DNA of 19,738 bases from Zetaproteobacteria bacterium (lineage in GTDB: Bacteria > Pseudomonadota > Zetaproteobacteria > Mariprofundales > Mariprofundaceae), in contig JAJRTX010000006.1 of the NCBI GenBank assembly GCA_021545665.1, positions 1 through 19,738 on the forward strand. The letters run 5' to 3'. Made by a program: the position numbers and the translations under genes. Numbering within the stretch: position 1 is the first letter of the stretch; the number at the start of each line of letters is the position of its first letter. Of the stretch, positions 6,674-15,000 are shown one piece after another. Under the pieces are notes generated by a model that was not told the origin of the DNA, did not search any database, and saw only the letters and a program-made list of their open reading frames with translations.

Positions 6674-8047
6674 CTATTTTTTCGATTCCCATAAACGTCT
6701 AATGAACAGTTCAACATTGTTCCAGGCAAGTTTTAACTGCATAGGATCTGGATTTAACCATTGACTGTGAACATATGCATTAAGTGTTTCAGAAGCCAAG
6801 ATCGAGTTCTTATCACTTATTGCCACATTAATTGGCTTAAGTTCTTTTTCAGTAAACAGCTTTTCCTTTTTAGAATGCTCAACAACTTTCGACAGCCTGA
6901 CAGAGAGACTGTCCTTCACATTTCCTTTACCATCCTTTGGTAAATTTATTCCATGTTTTTGGATATAGTCGTCCAAACTAAATTCAAAGAAAACTCTGAA
7001 GAGGACGGAAACAGCATGACGGTAGTTAACAACACGCAATTTTCTTAGTTCCATAAAAACATCGTTGACCTTTCCACTAGGCAATTCAAGTTTGAATCCC
7101 TTCGGTATTAAAGTTGTTCTGTCGTCAGTTGAAGTGGTTGACTTTGAATTGCTTGGGTTCCGTTTTGGTGGTGATTTGATTGATTTCGGTTTTCCTGAAA
7201 CTTGCCACGAAGTATCAGCTTTTTTCTTCCCAGGATTGTTACTGATAATCGAAGCAGAAAAGGCCGTTCGTTTTTCCTGGCTATCAATATCTCGCTCAGT
7301 GAATTTCTTGCCTTGATGTGACCTGGTTGCGATCACTGTGACAATATCAGTTATCACCTTTTTCAACCATGTTTGATCTTGATCTGAAATGAGTTTCCCA
7401 TCTTGAACGGAAAGTCCAATTGCATCTTGCGCCTCTTTTGTCGTCAGAATACGCTCAAGAGTAGACAGATTGAAGCTAGATCCTTCCAGAATTTCCCGAA
7501 CATTCGAATCAATATCTTTATTTGTTAAAACATAATTTACCGCATCAAGATCAGGACGAGGAATACCTTGTTCAGCATCTGCGCGAGCTTTTGCAATGGA
7601 GGACCATGGCTCAGTTCCCGCTCCTTCCAGTCCATTTGCATGCTTTCTATTTATCCATACCAAACCTGATTGCTTGTTTGGAGCTATTACACAATCAATT
7701 ACTTTAGGAATCGAGTCAGAAAAGTTTTTGTTCAGGCGCTTAAAAGCAGCATGAACTGAAGTTCCTTCTGCAAGCTCAGGTTTCATCATAAGACTAATAG
7801 CTGTAATACGTCGATTACCCTCTATTACGGTATAGTTTTTATTTCCGTCCTCTGCATTAATAACCAATGGAAGATCAAAAGGGTTTAAGCCGTTTTCTGC
7901 TATATCTTTTGCAAGAACAGATAGCTTTCTTCCTTGTTCAGCTATTATTGCATCGCGTGCTTCTTTTTGACTTCCTGCAACTCCATGCCTGTAATTACTC
8001 AAGTCGAGTAAGATATTACCAATGCTTATTTTAGCTCTCTCAAACAT
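6674..8047 (-). CDS. ParB/sulfiredoxin-fold protein
   Basis: A 457-residue protein whose N-terminal region has the ParB/Srx pattern: LAKDIAENGL (45-54), then LPLVI (59-63), then YTVIEGNRRITAI (72-84), where EGNRR is the nucleotide/phosphate-binding box of this fold. ParB-fold domains can bind or hydrolyse CTP or ATP or act as nucleases, and they occur in chromosome partition proteins, prophage proteins and defence systems. No ParA neighbour and no obvious ParB helix-turn-helix DNA-binding domain are seen, so a partition role is unlikely. Residues about 270-310 are Lys/Ser/Thr/Pro-rich and look like a flexible linker. The C-terminal 130 residues (FKLELPSGK, RHAVSVLFRVFFEF) form a separate unrecognised domain. 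The ATG at 8045-8047 has a strong GGGAGG upstream. The gene is 46 bp from the small acidic protein gene and 51 bp from the methyltransferase gene. Confidence 0.75.
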   Translation of the reverse strand: MFERAKISIGNILLDLSNYRHGVAGSQKEARDAIIAEQGRKLSVLAKDIAENGLNPFDLPLVINAEDGNKNYTVIEGNRRITAISLMMKPELAEGTSVHAAFKRLNKNFSDSIPKVIDCVIAPNKQSGLVWINRKHANGLEGAGTEPWSSIAKARADAEQGIPRPDLDAVNYVLTNKDIDSNVREILEGSSFNLSTLERILTTKEAQDAIGLSVQDGKLISDQDQTWLKKVITDIVTVIATRSHQGKKFTERDIDSQEKRTAFSASIISNNPGKKKADTSWQVSGKPKSIKSPPKRNPSNSKSTTSTDDRTTLIPKGFKLELPSGKVNDVFMELRKLRVVNYRHAVSVLFRVFFEFSLDDYIQKHGINLPKDGKGNVKDSLSVRLSKVVEHSKKEKLFTEKELKPINVAISDKNSILASETLNAYVHSQWLNPDPMQLKLAWNNVELFIRRLWESKK

Positions 8048-8093
8048 TTTCCCTCCCAGGATTTATTAAGTTTACTTCTTTAAAAGGACATTG

Positions 8094-8564
8094 TTACTGT
8101 TTCCATTCCCATGTCCATTCCATAAAGCCATCTTCGGCACTAATATCGCCGGCAACAAAAGTAATCCAGTTTGCATCTTGATCAGAAATCATGATCTGAA
8201 TCTCACACAGGGCATGATGGTGATGAGGCAACTGCTCAAACACATGTTCGATATTGCTTGCTTCTGCAAAGATAGCTGCGAAATCTTTTGGATGAGAATG
8301 AGTAGGCCAATCAAATTCACATTCAAATGTTCCATTAACTTCTTCATCTTCGTCGTTATCATTATCAAAGTACATCCCCATGTCCGCCATACCATGTTCC
8401 AGGCGATCCTGAAACTCTTCCAATGTGAGTCCTTCTACATGATCTGCATCATGTAATTTTTTCACAAGATAAGACAAGCATATCTGGATTGTTTCGGAGG
8501 CTTCTTTGAAATCACTTTGTTTAAGAGGGCCGCCAAAGCCAGAAGAAATTTGGTAAACTTTCAT
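8094..8564 (-). CDS. Small acidic protein of unknown function
   Basis: I do not recognise the family. The protein has 156 residues, no signal peptide and no membrane segment. It is strongly acidic, with a run DNDNDEDEE near residues 73-81, histidine clusters (THSH, PHHHH) and a tryptophan-rich end (MEWTWEWKQ). The ATG at 8562-8564 was chosen because GGAG lies five bases upstream. A GTG at 8582 also opens the frame and overlaps the stop codon of the ABC transporter gene. The start is only 14 bp after that transporter gene, so it may be transcribed with the secretion operon, yet its composition and downstream neighbours (ParB-fold, methyltransferase) tie it to the left block. It could be a small cytosolic regulator, an inhibitor or an immunity-type protein; nothing in the sequence decides. 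Confidence 0.65.
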   Translation of the reverse strand: MKVYQISSGFGGPLKQSDFKEASETIQICLSYLVKKLHDADHVEGLTLEEFQDRLEHGMADMGMYFDNDNDEDEEVNGTFECEFDWPTHSHPKDFAAIFAEASNIEHVFEQLPHHHHALCEIQIMISDQDANWITFVAGDISAEDGFMEWTWEWKQ

Positions 8565-8578
8565 ACTATCTCCAATAA

Positions 8579-10732
8579 TCACTTTACAGCATCTGATAGA
8601 ATTGTGTGCGCATTTTCTTGTTTAACATCTCCAATTTGAATCACTGTATCTACCTGCAGAGCATCCGGCAGCTGATGGGTGATAAAAAGCATCGTGATCT
8701 TGCCTTTTAACTGGTTCACTGTGGCAGCAAAAAGCTCTGCAGTCCCCGCATCAAGGCTACTGGTTGCTTCATCGAAAAGGAGAATCTTTGGATGTTTTAA
8801 TAGCGCCCGCGCAATCGCAAGGCGCTGCTTCTGGCCACCCGAAAGACCTGTGCCACGTTCGCCAATCTCCGTCTGATATCCTTCCGGAAGTGCTTCAATG
8901 GCATCATTGATTTCAGCCTGCTTGCAAGCGTCCACTACCTGTGAAAAATTGGCATGCGGATTAGCCAGAATCAGGTTTTCATAAATAGTGCCGGAGAAAA
9001 GAATCGTCTCCTGGGGAACCACACCAAAATTCTGACGAAGTTCATTGGCAGACAGGTTTCGAATATCCTGGCCATCAAGATGGATATGGCCATCACTCGG
9101 CATATAGAATCCCTGTAACAGCTTCGTAAGCGTGCTTTTTCCCGAGCCTGATGGGCCCATGATTGCCACGCACTGTCCCGGCTCGATACTCATATTAAAG
9201 TTGCGGTATAGATAGGGAAGCTGGTCTGAATAGCGAAAACTGACATCTGAAAACTCGATCTTGCCTTTTCCTCCACCTTCACGAGACGGCAAAATAGAAT
9301 ATGGCTCCTGAGGTGCATCCATCACATCACCCAGTCGTTTCACTGCAATATCCGCCTGCTGGAACTGTTGCCACAAGCCCACCATTCGTAACACAGGCTG
9401 TGACAAGCGCCCTGCAAACATCTGAAACGCTACCAGCATACCAATGGTAAAATCCTCGGTGGTCATCACCAGCCATGCACCAAGGCATAGGATAATCAAA
9501 GTCAGCAGCTGCTCCAGCGTATTGGCTGCAACGTTATAACTATTTGATAGCTGGCGGGCATTGAACCCTGCTTCCAGATAACTGGCCAGATAGTCACCGT
9601 ACCGTGATGTCACCTGTGGCTCCATCTGTAGTGATTTCACTGTCTCCATACCGGAGACATACTCGGTAGCATAAGCCTGATTGCGTGCTCCGAGCAGAAA
9701 CTGCTTATTCAATAATTTACGTAATGACGGTGTAATTGCCAAGCTCATCACAGCTATCACAAAGAGGATAGCAACCGCGACCAGTGTCAGCATCCAGCTG
9801 TAATAGAACATGATTGCAAGAAAGATGAACAGAAACGGAACATCCAGAATCAGTGTAACTGCTGCGCCACTTAAAAATTCACGGATACTCTCAATTCCCT
9901 GCAGGCGGGCCACCAGCGTTCCTGTCGAGCGATGTTCAAAATAGCGAACAGGCAACCGAAACAGATGGCTAAAAACATGTGATCCGAGCACCGAATCAAT
10001 TCGATTGCCCGTGTGGTTCACAAGATACTGCCGTATCCAGCTCATCACGGCGTTAAAGATCATGAACATGATCATGCCGATACCAATCACAATCAGTGTG
10101 CTCTGGGTATGATGGACGATGACCTTATCAATAATAACCTGCGTAAAAAGAGGGGTGGCAAGCGCCATCAACTGAATAACCAGCGAGGCCAGCAGTACAT
10201 CCCGCCATATCTTCTTATGCTTTAACAGTTCCGGAATAAACCAGCTGAAACCGAACGGTTTTTTTTCATCTTCGATGTTCTTGCCCTTGGGTGGTGAGAA
10301 GCGCAGCAGATGCCCTTTGAATAGTTCGCTGAATTCATCAACCGGAAGTGATTTGGGTTGCTGGTCTCCCTGCTCAAAATAGACGACATTGCCATCTTCA
10401 ATTTTGACCAACAACACGATTCTGTCAGTTGCTACTTCCTCTTCGTCTTCAGCACCCTCTACAGGCGACAGCAGAGCAAAGCATGGTGACTTTATCCGCT
10501 GCTTTGAAATATCCTTCACCTTTCTCCACTTACTCTTCATATCCAGAGAGAGGAGAACCTGCTGCAATGAAGAGGTGTTGTAAGGTGGTGGAAACTGGCG
10601 CAGTGCAATCTCTCCGGAAAACGGGACACGATGCACCTGACAGGCACACTGCAGAGCCCAAAGCAGTGCTTCTGGAGCAATGGGTAATGAACTCTTCCTG
10701 CCTTCCGAATCAGTATAGACCGGCTGGCTCAT
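8579..10732 (-). CDS. Type I secretion ABC transporter (HlyB-like permease/ATPase)
   Basis: A 717-residue inner-membrane exporter that powers release of the RTX protein encoded upstream. Residues 1-130 form a C39-peptidase-like domain without the catalytic cysteine in its motif, like HlyB, so it should bind rather than cleave the substrate. Hydrophobic segments from about 175 to 450 are the six-helix transmembrane domain (for example LLASLVIQLMALATPLF). The ATPase domain has Walker A GPSGSGKST near 525-533, the signature LSGGQKQRLAIARALL near 629, Walker B ILLFDEATSSLD near 650-661 and the H-loop in FITHQLPD. All key motifs are intact. Its ATG overlaps the stop of the HlyD-type gene by 4 bp (ATGA), which implies translational coupling. 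The outer-membrane TolC partner is not in the window. Confidence 0.95.
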   Translation of the reverse strand: MSQPVYTDSEGRKSSLPIAPEALLWALQCACQVHRVPFSGEIALRQFPPPYNTSSLQQVLLSLDMKSKWRKVKDISKQRIKSPCFALLSPVEGAEDEEEVATDRIVLLVKIEDGNVVYFEQGDQQPKSLPVDEFSELFKGHLLRFSPPKGKNIEDEKKPFGFSWFIPELLKHKKIWRDVLLASLVIQLMALATPLFTQVIIDKVIVHHTQSTLIVIGIGMIMFMIFNAVMSWIRQYLVNHTGNRIDSVLGSHVFSHLFRLPVRYFEHRSTGTLVARLQGIESIREFLSGAAVTLILDVPFLFIFLAIMFYYSWMLTLVAVAILFVIAVMSLAITPSLRKLLNKQFLLGARNQAYATEYVSGMETVKSLQMEPQVTSRYGDYLASYLEAGFNARQLSNSYNVAANTLEQLLTLIILCLGAWLVMTTEDFTIGMLVAFQMFAGRLSQPVLRMVGLWQQFQQADIAVKRLGDVMDAPQEPYSILPSREGGGKGKIEFSDVSFRYSDQLPYLYRNFNMSIEPGQCVAIMGPSGSGKSTLTKLLQGFYMPSDGHIHLDGQDIRNLSANELRQNFGVVPQETILFSGTIYENLILANPHANFSQVVDACKQAEINDAIEALPEGYQTEIGERGTGLSGGQKQRLAIARALLKHPKILLFDEATSSLDAGTAELFAATVNQLKGKITMLFITHQLPDALQVDTVIQIGDVKQENAHTILSDAVK

Positions 10733-12075
10733 CGCTCACGTCCTGCATCATGGACAGTTTTCTGAACCGGAGAGAGTAGATATTCGATCACACTCCGGTT
10801 ACCGAGATGAATCTCAGCTGAAACCTGCATACCCGGTGTCAGTGTATAACGCTGGCCGGTATGACTCTCCAACTCATTACCTTGCAGCGTGATCATGGTG
10901 CGATACCCCTGCGTTCCTGACCGCATCGCCTCTTCCTGATCAATTGCATCGGGACTAATCTGATCAACTTTCCCTTCCAGCATACCGTATTTCTGAAAAG
11001 AGTAGGCGGCCACTTTAACCCTCACATCCTGACCCGCTCTCACAAAACCGGCGTCAATCTGACTTACCCACACCTCTGCTTCGAGTGGATCATTCATCGG
11101 TATCAGTGTCATTAGTACCGCGCCGGGTGAAACCACTGTTCCGGGTGTATGGGTTGAAATATCTTTTACAATACCATCCTGAGGCGCCCTGACTTCAAGA
11201 AGATCATGCCGATGAGTCTGCTTTTCCAACTCCTGCTGCAAACGTCGATACTCGCCTTCAGCCTCGACACGCTCATTCTGAAGTTCCTCACGATATGATG
11301 AAGAAATTTGTGCAGCCTGCTTATCCGCCTGAACAATAGTTGCGCGGAGACTCTTTACATTATGGTGCTGTGCTCGCAGATCCTGTTCTCTTTCTATGAG
11401 TTCCCGGCTCTTCTCACTTGCAACCAGCTTGGAGACGTAACCTTTCTCAACCAGCTTTTGAAATGCTTCACTTTGCTGCCGGTACATTGGCAGGGTCTCT
11501 TCAAGCTTCCGTTCAATCTCAAGAGATCCCTTCAAATCCTGCTCTGCTCTGGCTCTTGTTGCACGAGCACTCTCCAAAGCGTCCAGCCAGGACTGGCGAC
11601 GTGCCTGATACTGTTTTAATACTTCAGAAAACAGTTCAGCGGGATCTTCAGGTAGAGAGGTTAATGCTTTTCCACTCAACTCTGCATCAATCCGGCGTAA
11701 TTGAAGTTGCTTAAGGGCAAGTTCGGTATCCAGAGTCCGGTTATCTGCATCAGAGAAAATAGCATCCATCCTAGCCACAACCTGGCCTTTCTGAACCCTG
11801 TCTCCTTCACTAACCAGCAACTGCTTAACAATACCGGAATCAGCAGCCTGAACAATTTTCATAGAACTCTGCGGAACCAGTTTTCCGTGTGCTACAGCAA
11901 TAATATCAAGCCGTCCAAACAACGCCCACAACAGCAGACACGTAAGCAATGCCAACACTCCCCATAATATAGCTCGGGGGAGTGGTGACGGTGCCTCTTG
12001 CTGCAGTCTCAGAATGTCCGGATCAAAATCATACTCGTCCGACGTTGTCAGCTTTCGCTTAATATCTTCCCACAT
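10729..12075 (-). CDS. HlyD-family type I secretion membrane fusion protein
   Basis: A 448-residue periplasmic adaptor that links the ABC exporter to an outer-membrane TolC-type channel. Residues 1-33 are cytoplasmic, 34-53 (RAILWGVLALLTCLLLWALF) form the single membrane anchor, and 73-105 form the first half of a lipoyl/biotinyl-like domain (QAADSGIVKQLLVSEGDRV). A long helical hairpin rich in Gln, Glu, Arg and Ala covers about 125-295. The second lipoyl half follows (VRAPQDGIVKDI), and then the beta-barrel region characteristic of HlyD. Length is typical for the family. The start ATG is 8 bp after the RTX stop codon, and the stop overlaps the ABC transporter start. The gene order substrate, adaptor, ATPase differs from the classical hlyCABD order, and no HlyC-type acyltransferase is in the window. 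Confidence 0.95.
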   Translation of the reverse strand: MWEDIKRKLTTSDEYDFDPDILRLQQEAPSPLPRAILWGVLALLTCLLLWALFGRLDIIAVAHGKLVPQSSMKIVQAADSGIVKQLLVSEGDRVQKGQVVARMDAIFSDADNRTLDTELALKQLQLRRIDAELSGKALTSLPEDPAELFSEVLKQYQARRQSWLDALESARATRARAEQDLKGSLEIERKLEETLPMYRQQSEAFQKLVEKGYVSKLVASEKSRELIEREQDLRAQHHNVKSLRATIVQADKQAAQISSSYREELQNERVEAEGEYRRLQQELEKQTHRHDLLEVRAPQDGIVKDISTHTPGTVVSPGAVLMTLIPMNDPLEAEVWVSQIDAGFVRAGQDVRVKVAAYSFQKYGMLEGKVDQISPDAIDQEEAMRSGTQGYRTMITLQGNELESHTGQRYTLTPGMQVSAEIHLGNRSVIEYLLSPVQKTVHDAGRER

Positions 12076-12083
12076 TTGCTTGC

Positions 12084-15000
12084 TCAGTCACGTAGCTCCT
12101 GTGGCTTTCGACCGAATGAAGAGCTCTCCAGCACATCCTGAATAGCGCCCGGACGCATAGCATCCAGTGTACCGGTCAATCCATATTGAACGGAAATCTC
12201 ACCTCCCATCGCCTCTTCATCATCGCTACTCTCTTCCAGATGACGATCCAGCAATGCATGTGTCACCGACCAGCGATCCATACTGCCTGACTGATCAAAG
12301 CTGCTGGTGAGTGAACCAAAATCAAGAACCTGCACATTGGTCTCAAACTCTGCGTCATCAGCATCTTCTTCAACTGTTCCTGAAATAATCTGGAGATTGG
12401 CAACACTGCGATTGTCAGCAGAAGCATACCAGCCGCTGAATGTGATCTGATCGGATATGCCAATATCCAGAACCAGATCATTACCGGATCGGCTCAACTG
12501 AAGATCCTCGAAATTGATGCCTCCACCAAGCGTGAGTGTGTTCTCTGCCTGCGGATTCGCCAGTACAGTATCAAGACCGTCACCGGCATTGAATGCAACA
12601 ACGTTTGAGCCGGCACCCGTGTCGATCAAATCATTACCCGTACCGCCAATCAGGAAGTCGTTTCCAGCTCCACCATAAAGCCTGTCATTACCAGCACCGC
12701 CATCCAGCAGATTGTTGGATGCGCTTTCATGGTCATCGTCACTATCATCCTCACTATCGGAGGCCAACTCATGGTGCTCTTCATCATCATGATCGCTGTC
12801 GTGATCTGACTCATGATCTGAGTCATCCTCTTCATCTATGTTCTGTGGTTCTGCCAGTAGTGGGGCACCGCCCAACTGCGAAGCATCCATCGGCTGCTCT
12901 GCAATCAGGATATCATCACCGGCTCCACCGTTGAGGATATCCATACCTGAACCACCAATCAGTACATCATTCGCACCCTGGCCCATCAGCACATCATCAT
13001 CACCGAATCCGTAGATCACATCTCTAAGCGCACTACCGGATATAACATCCTCTTCAGGGGTGCCCAGAGTCAGGTCGGCAACATCAAGCTGGAAATCGGA
13101 GAACGCCGATGCCCCGTGCTGATCGGTTGCAGTGACCCGAACATTCCAGATGCCTGCTGCCGAACCATCGGGCATATCACTGTTAAAGGTTTGTGTTACC
13201 GGATCAAACTGAAGCCAATCAGGCAGTGGGTCGCCATTGGCCATCGTTGCGCTATAGCTCAGCACATCGCCTTGATCGATATCGGTAAATGCATCGGCAG
13301 GCATCTGATAACTGAATGGAACCTCTTCAAAGGCCATCTGATCAGAGAGCGGAATATTGACCACTGGCGCATCATTGGTGCCGGTGATGCTCACTGTCAG
13401 TGTGGATGGTGTCTGTGCCATGCCGTCAGTTGCCAGATAATCAAAAGTCTCGGTTACCACCTGACCCTTGGCTAAGGACTGAACAGCTATTGAGGCATTA
13501 TCCAGTGCGTAGCTGTAGCTGCCGTCTGCATTCAAAGTCAGTGTGCCGTAACTGCCTGCAAAGACGCCGGCGTTGGCTACAGAGAGCACGTCACCCTGAT
13601 CAATGTCGCTGTCATTAGTCAGAACATTGCCTGTTGCAGAAACCGTGACGTCCTCCTGAACAGCCGCAAAGTCGGCTACAACAATCGGTGCATCGTTGGT
13701 TCCGGTGATACTCATCGTCAGTGTCGATGGCGTAGTCGCGATACCGTCAGTCGTCTGGTAATCAAAGGTTTCAATAACCACCTGGCCCTCTGCCAGTGAC
13801 TGCACACCCATTGAGGCATTGTCTAATATATAGCTGTAACTGCCATCACCGTTCAGAGTCAACGTGCCGTACATACCCACAAAGACACCGGTATTGGCAA
13901 CACTAAGCAGATCTCCCTGATCAATGTCGCTATCGTTAGTGAGCACGTTGCCTGTTGCAGAGATGATTACATCTTCCTGAACTGCTCCGAAGTCAGGATT
14001 GGCAACTGGAGCATCATTGGTTCCGGTAATGGTCATAGCCACAGTTGTGGTGCTTGTCGCACCCTGCGAGTCGGCAATAGTGTAGGTAAATGTATCAGTT
14101 GTGGTCTTTCCTTCACCTAGCCACTGGAACAGACCGCCGATATCGTACTGAACATCACCATTCACCAAACTAACTGCAGCGCCCGCCGCAGAAGTAGCAG
14201 AAACCGATGCAATACTCATCGTATCGCCCTGATCCACGTCCGTGTCATTCGCCATCAGAGAAGCACCTGTAATTACAACCGGGCCACCATCTTCAATAGC
14301 TGCCCCGAAATCAACATTGGCCACAGGCGTATCATTGGTACCTGTAATCGTAACCGTCAGTGTTGATGGTGTGGCTGTAATGCCATCTGTTGCCTGATAA
14401 TCGAAAGTCTCGGTCACCACCTGGCCTTCGGCAAGTGACTGCACACCCAAGGACGCATTATCCAGTGCATAGGTATAGCTACCATCAGTATTGAGGATAA
14501 GGCTGCCATAGGTGCCTGCAAACAACCCTGCGTTCGCTACGCTGAGCAGTGTTCCCTGATCCACATCATGATCATTGGCAAGTACGTTGCCGGTTGCAAC
14601 GATGCTCAGGTCTTCCTGAACGCTTGCGGTATCAACCGTAGTAACCGGCGCATCATTTGTACCGGTAATGGTAACAGTCAGTGTCGATGGTGTGGCCGCG
14701 AGACCATCTGTTGCCAGATAATCAAAGGTCTCGGTAACTACCTGTCCTTCAGCAAGTGACTGTACACCCATTGAAGCATTATCCAGCGCATAGGTATAAC
14801 TACCATCAGCATTCAATGCCAACGTGCCGTAAGCACCCTGATATGTACCTGCATTGGCAACTTGAAGTACCGTGCCCTGATCCACATCGCTGTCGTTGCT
14901 GAGAACGTTGCCTATCGCCGCAATCGTGAAATCTTCCTGTACCGCACCAAAGTCCGGATTCACTATCGGAACGTCATTCGTACCAGTGATAGTCATGGTG

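Noticed and set aside
6674..8047. Plasmid or chromosome partition ParB
   Set aside because: There is no ParA gene nearby, no evident parS-like site and no visible helix-turn-helix domain. Only the N-terminal ParB/Srx fold is shared.
8579..10732. Active C39 peptidase exporter that processes double-glycine leaders
   Set aside because: The N-terminal domain lacks the catalytic cysteine motif and resembles the HlyB C39-like domain. The cargo is an RTX protein with a C-terminal signal.
12593..12934. Plus-strand frame encoding a His-rich product opposite the RTX gene
   Set aside because: The His content is the antisense reading of the Asp/His-rich low-complexity segment and RTX repeats, not an independent gene.
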